This document shows positions 14,780 through 21,901 of a stretch of 21,901 nucleotides of DNA, in pieces (positions within the stretch are counted from its first letter, which is position 1; each line of letters starts with the position of its first letter). The stretch covers positions 1 to 21,901 of the forward strand of contig JBAZOY010000038.1 of NCBI GenBank assembly GCA_041648505.1, in the 5' to 3' direction. The DNA comes from JBAZOY01 sp041648505 (GTDB lineage Bacteria > Desulfobacterota > Syntrophia > Syntrophales > CG2-30-49-12). Position numbers and translations under genes: made by a program. The notes below the pieces were generated by a model. That model was given only the letters and a program-made list of their open reading frames with translations. It was not told where the DNA came from and searched no databases.

Positions 14780-16816
14780 TTAAATAAACCACGCGGTCCT
14801 TTGCGATATTTCATTCTCTGGTATTTCACCATTTTCAAAATGTGCTCCAAACTCTGCAGCCATCTTTGCGTATTGTGTAGTAACAGGCTGACTTTTTTGC
14901 TTCAATCCTTTCCAGTAAAGTCTGGAAAATTCATAAATTTGGCTGAGTAATTCCCTATGAGAAAAGCCTCCGCTTTCTGTGTTATACAGCTTTATCTTTA
15001 CAGGATATTCATCAATATTGACTGGCTTAATGGGATTTTTCCAGTATCTAAGATTATTAAATAGCAAATACTCGTCCCTCCTCAACCTAACAAACGTTCC
15101 GCTGGTGGGCATACCATAAGTATTTTCAACATCAAAACACAGGTCTGTTTTTTGTTTGGTATCATTTATTTCCACCACAGCAAAAGGCAGATTAAACCTA
15201 AACTCGTCTTTTATAAGTTTATGAATCTCTGCTACTTCCTCTCGGCGGGGAGGTTTGTAATAATGAATAACCAATCTTTCAGGAGGATTACTATTTTGTT
15301 CGATAAACTGGTTGATAGAGTTTTTGAGGCTAACTATTAATTCATTTCTACCTGTAGATTTAAATGATCTGACCTGTTGTAGTTTGCCGCTATTGTCAAA
15401 ATAGACGGCTGTGCCTAAAATAACGTTACCATCATATTCCCTTTCGTTAAAACCAATGATAAGCTCATTATAAGGTTTCCTCTTGAGCTTCCACGGAATA
15501 CCGCCGATTTTAGCTAATATGGCAATTGAAATGTTGGGAAGATAATAATGAAAAAAGGCTGAGTTAATTTTCCCACTATCTATGAATTGAGTAGGCATTC
15601 CTTTTTGAAGTAATTTCTCTTTGATTTTAAAATAATTCCGACTATCCTCATCAGTAGCAGTTTCCTTTGACGATGGCACTAGAACAATTGCGAAATAATC
15701 GGGATAATTACTTTCTTTTAAATCATTAGAAAGAAAACCTTCAAATTCTTTAAGAAGGGTCTCTTTGCTTTTGTATCGCAGTCGTTCTTGCTCATTCGTT
15801 ATGTTTACTGGTATTCCAACATAGCTTAGTAGTCCTGGAAAGTGCTTTAGTCCCCTCTTAAGACTCAAATACAAACTATTTGCTTGCTCCGAATTTTGAT
15901 AAATAAATAAGAACTTCAATCTGTCAGCTCTTTCCTTCGGTATCTCAAAAGCTCCGCCATCTCTCATGCCGGTTGCAGCATTAACATCGGTATGATCTCT
16001 GCCAAATAGCATAAGATTTTTATCAAACTCAACAAGTCCAATATCAGCGGGATGAACAGTTTTAAACCCTCCACTTTCAAACCTTAGTTGTCCTTTTGAG
16101 TTTGATAATAATAAATCATACAATCCATTGATAAGTCGATAATGGTCTTGGTAGAAAACTTTCTTAATTTTGTTTTTTACTCCTAATTCTCTTCTTTTCA
16201 ATGCGTTTGCAACTAGTCTACCCTGCGAAGCTTCAGCAATGTACTTTGCCCTTTTAATAAAACCATCAATAGGATCAATTGCCCTAACGTTTTCAGCATT
16301 AGCATTGATTTGCTGGACATCTTTGCATATTAAGGTGTCAGTGCTTCCAATACTAATGGAAATTTCGTGTTCTCTTGGGAACAAGACTACGTCATACCTT
16401 GTGTACACACCCCATTGTTGGGTATATGAGCTCGTTTGCTGATAAACAGCAATGTCTACACCAGTTGGAAAGGGTTCAACAAGAAAGGATTGTGATTTAA
16501 AAAAGTCGATCAGTTGGCTCTTTAAAAAAGACCTGTTAAATTGATGTATTTTGCTAAGGTTAAATGTCAAAGAGCAGTAATTCGCCTCTTCTATGATCGA
16601 GTAATCATAAGAAATCTTGTGTTTACCCTCTTCATAATTGGCTGGCAATTTGCTCAAAAAACTATCAATTGTCTCTTTGAATCTGCTATCAGAAAACCTT
16701 TGAAGCCAATATGTCGCTGCCATTTCAAAAAGTAAATTGGAAGTAGGACTAACACGAATAGTCACCAAGTCATTTAAAATCTTATACCTGAACCTATTAA
16801 TAATTAAGTTATCCAT
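14780..16816 (-). CDS. Long prokaryotic Argonaute with inactive PIWI domain
   Basis: The 678-residue protein has an N/PAZ-like first half, a MID domain with the guide-5'-end pattern NYFKIKEKLLQKGMPTQF (about 394-411), and a PIWI domain starting at KIGGIPW (436-442). Of the DEDX catalytic residues, the first Asp position reads IIGFN (N457) and the third reads VIHYY, so target cleavage is not expected. Length and an adjacent SIR2 gene fit the long-B Argonaute systems, in which a dead Argonaute binds a guide and target and switches on a separate effector. The start at 16816 has AGGATGG about nine bases upstream; an ATG at 16849 would add 11 residues. Base composition (about 30-33% G+C in sampled lines) differs from the flanking res and mod genes. 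Confidence 0.88.
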   Translation of the reverse strand: MDNLIINRFRYKILNDLVTIRVSPTSNLLFEMAATYWLQRFSDSRFKETIDSFLSKLPANYEEGKHKISYDYSIIEEANYCSLTFNLSKIHQFNRSFLKSQLIDFFKSQSFLVEPFPTGVDIAVYQQTSSYTQQWGVYTRYDVVLFPREHEISISIGSTDTLICKDVQQINANAENVRAIDPIDGFIKRAKYIAEASQGRLVANALKRRELGVKNKIKKVFYQDHYRLINGLYDLLLSNSKGQLRFESGGFKTVHPADIGLVEFDKNLMLFGRDHTDVNAATGMRDGGAFEIPKERADRLKFLFIYQNSEQANSLYLSLKRGLKHFPGLLSYVGIPVNITNEQERLRYKSKETLLKEFEGFLSNDLKESNYPDYFAIVLVPSSKETATDEDSRNYFKIKEKLLQKGMPTQFIDSGKINSAFFHYYLPNISIAILAKIGGIPWKLKRKPYNELIIGFNEREYDGNVILGTAVYFDNSGKLQQVRSFKSTGRNELIVSLKNSINQFIEQNSNPPERLVIHYYKPPRREEVAEIHKLIKDEFRFNLPFAVVEINDTKQKTDLCFDVENTYGMPTSGTFVRLRRDEYLLFNNLRYWKNPIKPVNIDEYPVKIKLYNTESGGFSHRELLSQIYEFSRLYWKGLKQKSQPVTTQYAKMAAEFGAHFENGEIPENEISQRTAWFI

Positions 16817-16830
16817 CTTGTTATACCATC

Positions 16831-17009
16831 CTAAAATCCACCCTTGCATCCCTTATTGCAATACAGCATTGAGGATTGGGCTTTCTTTCCTTGTTTTTCT
16901 TCTTTCGTTTTCCGCTGTTTACTTCCCGGCATCATTCCTCTTCCAAATGTCCGATCAACCCTTTGGCATCTTTCTCTTCCAATTCCAGTTTTGGAGATGC
17001 ATTCTTCAC
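16831..17009 (-). other. Two possible mini-ORFs between mod and the Argonaute gene
   Basis: A GTG-started frame at 17009-16932 encodes 25 residues (MKNASPKLELEEKDAKGLIG and a Glu-rich end). Its stop overlaps, as ATGA, an ATG at 16935 that opens a 34-residue frame ending at 16831 (lysine-rich, with CNKGC). Such an overlap is typical of coupled genes, but the products are tiny and match nothing known to me. They could be relics of a gene once placed between mod and res, perhaps one reading frame broken by a shift. A longer 81-residue frame over the same DNA is judged spurious. Confidence 0.25.
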
Positions 17010-17026
17010 TCTTTTTTCCGCCTTCT

Positions 17027-17054
17027 ATCGGTTTGCCGGCGCCGGCAAACCGAT
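17027..17054. repeat. Perfect 28-bp palindrome downstream of mod
   Basis: The arm ATCGGTTTGCCGGC is followed directly by its exact reverse complement, with no loop. It starts 19 bases past the mod stop. No T-run follows on either strand, so a classical terminator is unlikely. It may be a REP-like mobile palindrome, a protein-binding site, or an mRNA-stabilising cruciform at the join between mod and the Argonaute cassette. Confidence 0.8.
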
Positions 17055-17072
17055 GACGCTGCCCGTATGACC

Positions 17073-19001
17073 TCAAATCGCCTTAAACTCAATCCCCGCA
17101 TCTTTCATCTGCAATGCGGTATTGGTTTTTAATTGGTCGTTGTTTTTAAAAAGCCTGTCGAGGGTTATTAGTTTACGGGGCTTTTCACTAATGACTTTTT
17201 TAATGATTTTATCGTCCACCTTCTCCAGTATCAGCGCTATTTCGTCATCATCCACGAGTATATAACCGTTCTTCTCTTCAATCTTTGCGGTAAGCGAAGC
17301 ACCTGACTTCAGAAGCAGTTCATAAAGCACGTCTTCAGTTTTTGCGTGCTCATCGAGCGGCTCAAGATGCCGCTGCAACTGCTTGACAAGCTCTTCTTCG
17401 CTCTCTATCCTGGACCGCCAGATTTTAAAATTGGACTCCTGAAGCTTGAAGACCTTAAATCCCAAATCCTGTTTCCCCGCTCTGCCGTCTAAATCAAGTT
17501 TTCCTTTCTGTTCCTCTTTGATTTTTTTGATCACCCGGCGAATTCTTTCCTTGCCGATTTCCGCGATGGTTTTATATCCCGCCTTAAAGGCTTCCGAGGT
17601 TTCTTCGCATTTTTCCGGGAGCTGCACGCAGATGAATTGACGGTTGCCGCCGTCTTCCTTGTTGAGGTCAAAAACCGCATGGGCAGTGGTGCAGGCCCCG
17701 GAGAAGAAGTCGAGAATAGTAAAGTGATTACCTTCATTCATTGAAATTATGTAATTGATAAGAGAAACTGGTTTTGGGTAATCAAAAAAGATACTATCCT
17801 CTCTCAATCTTGCAGAAGTAGTTTGGGTGTTACCTAAGTTTGTGAGCACAGATATAACATGGCTTTGTTGCTCTTTTCGCCTTTTTATCACTTCAATAGC
17901 ACCAGCTTTACTTATTATGAAAGAGGTCTCTTGCCCTTTTGAATCTGTTATTGTGTTATGATTATTAGATAAATATTCAAGAAGAAGCTCTTTCGAACTC
18001 CATCCGCTTTCAATAATCACCTCATTTTGAAGTCTATAATTTTCAATTTTGGCATCTGTCAAATATCTAGGCCATACATCGTTCCTCTTTTTTATAACCC
18101 CTTTTTGGAAATCAGCGGGAAACCCAATTGGCAAAGTGATCTGACTTATTGGATTAGCGGGTCCATTCTTAACAATCGTATTTCTAATTTCGCTTTTATA
18201 TAGTTTGCTTGATTTGCCTACGTTCGGGTCTATTGTTGGTGGGTGTGGAAATAGACTTATATTTTTACAGTAGCAGAGGACATACTCATGACAATTCTTT
18301 ACTTTTGCCTGATTATCAAAATTTCCGTCCGTTCTCCAAACAAATTGTGCTAAAATATTTTCCTCTCCAAACACTTCATTCATCAGCAATCGTAAGTTAT
18401 GCACCTCGTTGTCGTCAATCGAAACAAAGATCACACCGTCGTCACGCAGAAGATTGCGCGCGAGAAACAAGCGCGGGTACATCATGGAAAGCCAGTTGCT
18501 GTGGTAATGTCCGCTGTCTTTGCTGTTCTTTCTAAACAGTCCTTCGCGGGTCATAAATCCGGTTTCGTCCTTGTCGCCGATCCTGCTTAGATATTCTTCT
18601 TTCGATTCGGAAAATTTGTCGGGATAAATAAAATTGTCATTGCCCGTATTGTACGGCGGGTCAATGTAGATCATCTTAATCTTGTTGAAATAGGATTTCT
18701 GCAAAACCTTTAAGACCTCAAGATTTTCGCCTTCAATAAAGATATTTTCCGTTTTATCGAAATTGACGGATTCTTCTTTGCAGGGGACAAGCGTGGCGGT
18801 GGAAGGGGATTGCAAAGCGCGGAACGCGTCGGATTTTCCGGCCCAGTTGAGAACATAGCGTTCATTTTTGAACTCAATGTCATCGCCAAGCGCGGCTTTC
18901 AGTTTTTCCCAGTCAATTTTGTTCTCGGTAAAGGCTTCGGGTATGATTTCCTTAAGCCTGTTCAGCTTTTCTTCCGTTATGTTCAATGACTTTCCATCCA
19001 T
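17073..19001 (-). CDS. mod: Type III adenine-specific DNA methyltransferase Mod
   Basis: The 642-residue protein has the beta-class order: catalytic motif IV DPPYNTG at 114-120, a central target-recognition region, and SAM-binding motif I near residue 430 (LDFFSGACTTAHA), followed by a C-terminal region rich in charged helices. Mod sets the sequence specificity and protects host DNA by N6-adenine methylation, and it partners Res at 10855-13478. Motif I reads GAC where GSG or GSS is common; the effect is unclear. The central stretch (roughly 17720-18380) is far more A+T rich than the ends, so the recognition domain seems to have been exchanged. GAGGG lies about ten bases before the ATG. The Argonaute and SIR2 genes now separate it from res. 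Confidence 0.95.
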   Translation of the reverse strand: MDGKSLNITEEKLNRLKEIIPEAFTENKIDWEKLKAALGDDIEFKNERYVLNWAGKSDAFRALQSPSTATLVPCKEESVNFDKTENIFIEGENLEVLKVLQKSYFNKIKMIYIDPPYNTGNDNFIYPDKFSESKEEYLSRIGDKDETGFMTREGLFRKNSKDSGHYHSNWLSMMYPRLFLARNLLRDDGVIFVSIDDNEVHNLRLLMNEVFGEENILAQFVWRTDGNFDNQAKVKNCHEYVLCYCKNISLFPHPPTIDPNVGKSSKLYKSEIRNTIVKNGPANPISQITLPIGFPADFQKGVIKKRNDVWPRYLTDAKIENYRLQNEVIIESGWSSKELLLEYLSNNHNTITDSKGQETSFIISKAGAIEVIKRRKEQQSHVISVLTNLGNTQTTSARLREDSIFFDYPKPVSLINYIISMNEGNHFTILDFFSGACTTAHAVFDLNKEDGGNRQFICVQLPEKCEETSEAFKAGYKTIAEIGKERIRRVIKKIKEEQKGKLDLDGRAGKQDLGFKVFKLQESNFKIWRSRIESEEELVKQLQRHLEPLDEHAKTEDVLYELLLKSGASLTAKIEEKNGYILVDDDEIALILEKVDDKIIKKVISEKPRKLITLDRLFKNNDQLKTNTALQMKDAGIEFKAI

Positions 19002-19026
19002 TAGTTCAATCCCTCTTTTTTCTTAT

Positions 19027-19047
19027 ACCCGCACACGATGTGCGGGT
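19027..19047. promoter_or_regulatory. Perfect inverted repeat upstream of mod (operator candidate)
   Basis: ACCCGCACA and TGTGCGGGT form a perfect 9-bp stem around a 3-base centre, 25 bases before the mod start on the minus strand. There is no T-run after it on that strand. It could be an operator for a repressor or an mRNA hairpin that affects mod translation. Confidence 0.5.
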
Positions 19048-19086
19048 TCTTAAACGGGCAAGTTTTTAATCTGCTCATAAAAATAT

Positions 19087-19344
19087 CTAATTCCTTGTTC
19101 TTAACGCACATGTATTCTTCCTGCATTTAGCCTGACCAAGCATTTCATACAACTTGTTTACATCCGAAGTAGTTCGGATGTTTTCCATAATGATTTTATT
19201 CAATATCGAAAAGCTCCAATATTTATCGTCCGGATGCCGGCGCTGGCCGGGGATAGTTTCGACTTTGTCTGCCAATAGGGGATCATAGGGAAAGGTGACG
19301 GTTATTTGACCGGATGTATCTTTTGAGATATGGATACTTACCAT
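19087..19344 (-). pseudogene. Truncated integrase, N-terminal domain only
   Basis: The 85-residue reading frame starts at an ATG with GAGGAG about six bases upstream. It holds a domain I know from the N-terminus of some tyrosine-recombinase integrases: a strand ITVTFPYDPLL, then VETIPGQRRHPDDKYWSF and a helix. The later sequence (KCRKNTCALRTRN) looks like out-of-frame readthrough, and the SAM-like and catalytic R-H-R-Y domains are missing. Full integrases of this type are several hundred residues, so this is a remnant of the element that may have brought the defence island. It lies first in the operon, before mod. A small independent DNA-binding protein is an alternative reading. Confidence 0.55.
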
Positions 19345-19417
19345 AAATCTCCTCAAGATTTTAAAGAAGAGAATTATTAAGGATTGGGGCAATATGTAAA
19401 TTGTTATAATATATAGT

Positions 19418-19446
19418 ATTTTATTGGGAATCAGTTAATTTGTCAA
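19418..19446 (-). promoter_or_regulatory. Sigma70-like promoter of the defence operon
   Basis: On the minus strand TTGACA (19446-19441) is separated by exactly 17 bases from TAAAAT (19423-19418), with six of six and five of six matches to consensus. Transcription would begin near 19411 and run through the integrase relic, mod, the Argonaute, SIR2 and res genes. Confidence 0.7.
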
Positions 19447-19677
19447 TGAGATAATTTAAACTGATTGACCCTCTCAAGGGGGAAAAAGCACCGGAACCCA
19501 GACTGCTCTGGGAGCAGCCATTTTCCTCTTGACTGAAAAATATTGGAATGATTAACTCAGGTTCGCCATACCGGCAATGTTGTGATATAATTTCCGTTAC
19601 TTGGAGTAAAAGTTTCAGGAATCTAATTTCAAGATCTCAGTAAGAAATAAAGAAGTGATTATGTCCGGTATCTACAG
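19447..19677. other. Intergenic region between defence operon and mnmA, with two overlapping hairpins
   Basis: No gene is seen. CCCAGA (19497-19502) can pair with TCTGGG (19507-19512), and CTGCTC (19503-19508) can pair with GAGCAG (19512-19517). The two stems share bases and exclude each other. Both lie upstream of the promoter proposed for mnmA, so an attenuator would need an earlier start, such as TTGACT near 19535 being used. A recombination-site remnant at the island edge is another reading. Confidence 0.35.
19583..19591 (+). promoter_or_regulatory. mnmA: Extended -10 promoter of mnmA-nadA
   Basis: TGATATAAT is a perfect TGnTATAAT extended -10 element, which can work without a good -35. 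It would start transcription near 19598, giving a leader of about 80 bases before the mnmA ATG. Confidence 0.55.
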
Positions 19678-20736
19678 ATGAAGAAAGTGCTGGCGGCGAT
19701 GAGCGGTGGGGTGGACTCTTCCGTAGCAGCCTTTCTGTTGAAGGAAGAGGGTTATGAAGTCACTGGCATGACGATGTGCCTCGGTGTCAAAGAAGCAAAA
19801 GGAATAACTTGTTGTGGGCAAGATGCCATAGAGGATGCAAGGCGAGTATGTGATCGGATTGGAATTCCCCATTACGTGATGGACTTTTCGAGAGATCTTG
19901 ACGAAAAGGTAATAAGTAAATTTATCGCCGAGTATCTGCGGGGGAGGACCCCCAATCCCTGTATAGATTGTAACAGATACATAAAATTCGGCACTCTTCT
20001 GGAAAAGGTCGTTATCTCCGGTTTTGATTTTCTCGCTACCGGCCACTATGCAAAGATAGAAAGAGATCAAGAAGGGTATTCTTTAAAAAGACCGAAGGAT
20101 AGATGGAAAGACCAGACATATTTTCTTTATCCTATTGAATACGATAAGCTGAAATCCATTCTTTTCCCTCTGGGTTCGTTTACCAAGGAAGAGGTGCGGA
20201 AAATGGCGAGAAAAGCAGGTCTGGCAGTAGCGGGGAAAAAGGAAAGCCAGGATCTGTGTTTTGTGACCAGGAGGGACTACCAGACATTCGTCTCAGAAAG
20301 AACACAGGGTATAGAACCCGGTCCGATCACGGATGTAAACGGAAAAATGCTGGGCAGGCATAAGGGTATCGCTTTTTATACCATCGGCCAGAGAGGCGGG
20401 CTGGGAATCAGTCATAAAGTTCCACTTTATGTGGTTTCAATAGACGGGAAGAACAACAAGATTATAGTGGGCGAGAAAAAAGACTTGCAAGCGAAGGGGC
20501 TTGTTGCGGGAGATTTGAATATCCTTGCCCGTAACTGGCCGTCTGTGGCTTATGCCAAAATAAGGTACAGGAAAAAAGAGACCCGTTGTAAGGTCTCTTT
20601 TGAAAATAACAAACTTAAGGTTCTCTTTGATGAAAAAGAAGAGGCCATAACCCCCGGCCAGTCGGTGGTATTTTACCATGAAGACCGAGTCCTGGGAGGG
20701 GGAGTCATTGAAAGGGTTATAGATGGAGATTATTGA
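19678..20736 (+). CDS. mnmA: tRNA-specific 2-thiouridylase MnmA
   Basis: MnmA uses ATP and persulfide sulfur to make 2-thiouridine at the wobble position of tRNAs for Lys, Glu and Gln. The 352 residues match the family length. Visible are the PP-loop SGGVDSS from 9, the catalytic Cys C95 in NPCIDC, GHYAKI from 122, the second catalytic Cys C194 in SQDLCF, and IGQRGGLG in the C-terminal half. The start (MKKVLAAMSGG) is the family start, although no strong ribosome site precedes it. The end overlaps nadA by 14 bases, so the two are translationally coupled. Confidence 0.97.
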   Translation: MKKVLAAMSGGVDSSVAAFLLKEEGYEVTGMTMCLGVKEAKGITCCGQDAIEDARRVCDRIGIPHYVMDFSRDLDEKVISKFIAEYLRGRTPNPCIDCNRYIKFGTLLEKVVISGFDFLATGHYAKIERDQEGYSLKRPKDRWKDQTYFLYPIEYDKLKSILFPLGSFTKEEVRKMARKAGLAVAGKKESQDLCFVTRRDYQTFVSERTQGIEPGPITDVNGKMLGRHKGIAFYTIGQRGGLGISHKVPLYVVSIDGKNNKIIVGEKKDLQAKGLVAGDLNILARNWPSVAYAKIRYRKKETRCKVSFENNKLKVLFDEKEEAITPGQSVVFYHEDRVLGGGVIERVIDGDY

Positions 20737-21622
20737 AGAAATTAAAAGACTTAAGAGAGAAAAAAATGCCATCATCCTGGCGCACAACTACCAGATCCCT
20801 GCTGTTCAGGATGTAGCTGATTATGTGGGCGATTCCCTTGGCCTGAGCATTCAGGCTTCAGCGACAGACGCGGATATTATCGTGTTCTGCGGCGTTTTCT
20901 TTATGGCGGAGACGGCAAAGATACTGTCACCTCAAAAGAAGGTTCTCATCCCCGATTACAATGCAGGATGTCCTATGGCAAATATGATCAATGCTTCTCA
21001 ATTACGGGACTTAAAAGCAAAACACCCCGAGGCGAAGGTGTTATGCTACGTGAATACCACAGCAGAAGTGAAGGCCGAGTGCGATCTGTGCTGTACATCG
21101 GCAAATGCGGTCAGGATGGTCACGGATGTTTTAAGGGATGAAAAAGAAATCATCTTTGTGCCCGATAAATACCTTGCCGATTACGTTTCCACACAGACCT
21201 GTCGAAACTTCATCGTGTGGAAAGGATTCTGTCCGACACATGTTAAAATCCTCGCGGAAGACATTCTGAAGCAGAAGAGCTTACATCCGGAGGCAGAGGT
21301 TATTGTCCATCCTGAATGTACACCGCCGGTCATTGAAGTAGCCGACAAGGTGGCATCTACAGAAGGGATGTGTAAATATGCCGGAGAATCAAAGGCAAAG
21401 GAGTTCATTATTGCTACGGAAACCGGTATCATCCACCGCCTGAGGAGGGAGAACCCGGATAAAGTTTTTTATCCTGCCTCGGAACTTGCAGTATGTCCGA
21501 ATATGAAACTCACCACTTTAGAGAAGGTTTTGTGGTCACTTCAGAGGTTGGAGCATGAAGTAACCGTACCGGAAGAGATTATTGCCCGGGCAAAACAGAG
21601 TATCCAGAGAATGCTGGGCTGA
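20723..21622 (+). CDS. nadA: Quinolinate synthase NadA
   Basis: NadA condenses iminoaspartate with dihydroxyacetone phosphate to quinolinate in de novo NAD synthesis. It needs a [4Fe-4S] cluster and is oxygen-sensitive. The 299-residue protein has AHNYQ at 20-24 and the three cluster Cys at C83, C170 and C258, spaced as in the compact bacterial/archaeal form, plus HPECTPP near 196. The start has AAAGGG six bases upstream and lies inside the end of mnmA. nadB and nadC are not in the window. NAD synthesis so close to a NAD-consuming SIR2 effector is probably coincidence. Confidence 0.96.
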   Translation: MEIIEEIKRLKREKNAIILAHNYQIPAVQDVADYVGDSLGLSIQASATDADIIVFCGVFFMAETAKILSPQKKVLIPDYNAGCPMANMINASQLRDLKAKHPEAKVLCYVNTTAEVKAECDLCCTSANAVRMVTDVLRDEKEIIFVPDKYLADYVSTQTCRNFIVWKGFCPTHVKILAEDILKQKSLHPEAEVIVHPECTPPVIEVADKVASTEGMCKYAGESKAKEFIIATETGIIHRLRRENPDKVFYPASELAVCPNMKLTTLEKVLWSLQRLEHEVTVPEEIIARAKQSIQRMLG

Positions 21623-21775
21623 AACAGTCATAAGAGAAACTGTTCTTGACAGCAGGTGTAAAGAAGACCACGAGTAATTACTTCCTGAACCTTGATCCAC
21701 CACCTAATTTCAGTAAATTCGGGAAGGAAGGGCGTTTGCTGATAATTTACATTCACCTCAATGCACGACAATAAT

Positions 21776-21794
21776 GGGGCTGTTGAAAAAGCCC
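21776..21794. mobile_element. Possible insertion-sequence end
   Basis: GGGGCTGTTGAAAAAGCCC resembles the terminal inverted repeats of several transposon families (IS5/IS1182-like ends begin in a similar way). No transposase is visible before the window ends, so this may be the edge of an element continuing outside or a MITE remnant. It also folds as a small GGGCT/AGCCC hairpin. The rest of 21623-21901 shows only a weak AACAGT/ACTGTT hairpin (21623-21644) after nadA and no gene. Confidence 0.25.
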
Positions 21795-21901
21795 TGTTCC
21801 AATTATGCTGCGATATAAAAACTTCTTACTGAAAAAGGATATTTTGTCCCAAAACTTGATAACGCCTTACAAATATTCATTGCCAAACGATTCATGACGT
21901 A

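Noticed and set aside
13482..16816. Short-Argonaute SPARSA system (SIR2-APAZ plus short pAgo)
   Set aside because: The Argonaute has an N/PAZ-like half and 678 residues, and the SIR2 protein is too short for a full APAZ domain, so a long-B type fits better.
16831..17076. 81-codon minus-strand frame between mod and the Argonaute gene
   Set aside because: It runs across the perfect palindrome, starts inside the end of mod and reads as low-complexity basic sequence.

Overview
The window looks like bacterial chromosome from an anaerobe. Bacterial housekeeping genes (der, mnmA, nadA) sit beside iron-sulfur and molybdo/tungsto-enzyme genes otherwise typical of archaeal C1 metabolism. The flanking genes are roughly 45-50% G+C by eye. 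The lineage cannot be fixed from the sequence; bacteria known to carry archaeal-type Wood-Ljungdahl modules are the natural place to look.

Region 1 (1-8698, + strand) is one tightly spaced gene train: the C-terminal part of a MoxR-type AAA/VWA protein, a 74-residue Cys-rich protein, homologues of the CODH/ACS alpha subunit (CdhA) and epsilon subunit (CdhB), an unknown protein, a formylmethanofuran dehydrogenase B homologue (FwdB), a fusion of an FwdD-like domain with a CFeSP/RnfB-type [4Fe-4S] domain and a two-cluster ferredoxin domain, and a second unknown protein. No acetyl-CoA synthase, corrinoid protein, FwdA or FwdC is present. The CdhA homologue keeps the fold and electron-transfer clusters, but by eye it lacks the His ligand, one Cys ligand, the His proton relay and the catalytic Lys of the C-cluster. 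This is therefore probably not an ordinary CO dehydrogenase. The set reads as a redox complex that pairs a repurposed CdhAB scaffold with a Mo/W-pterin FwdBD unit, perhaps matured by the MoxR/VWA protein. I consider it the best candidate here for an undescribed system.

Region 2 (8695-10310, - strand) holds a small NifU-C-like protein and the GTPase Der, converging on region 1 with a 4-base overlap. About 500 bases without a convincing gene follow.

Region 3 (10855-19446, - strand) is a defence island read from a strong sigma70-like promoter at 19418-19446. Its order is an integrase relic, type III methyltransferase mod, two doubtful mini-ORFs with a perfect 28-bp palindrome, a catalytically dead long Argonaute, a SIR2-family effector, and the type III restriction subunit res, which is split by a one-base frameshift. 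The Argonaute-SIR2 pair is much more A+T rich than res and the ends of mod, so it looks like a cassette inserted into a mod-res operon. The central recognition part of mod is also A+T rich and looks like a swapped specificity module.

Region 4 (19583-21622, + strand) is mnmA overlapping nadA, behind an extended -10 promoter. The last 279 bases hold no gene I can support, but include a sequence resembling an insertion-sequence end. I saw no tRNA, rRNA or CRISPR array.
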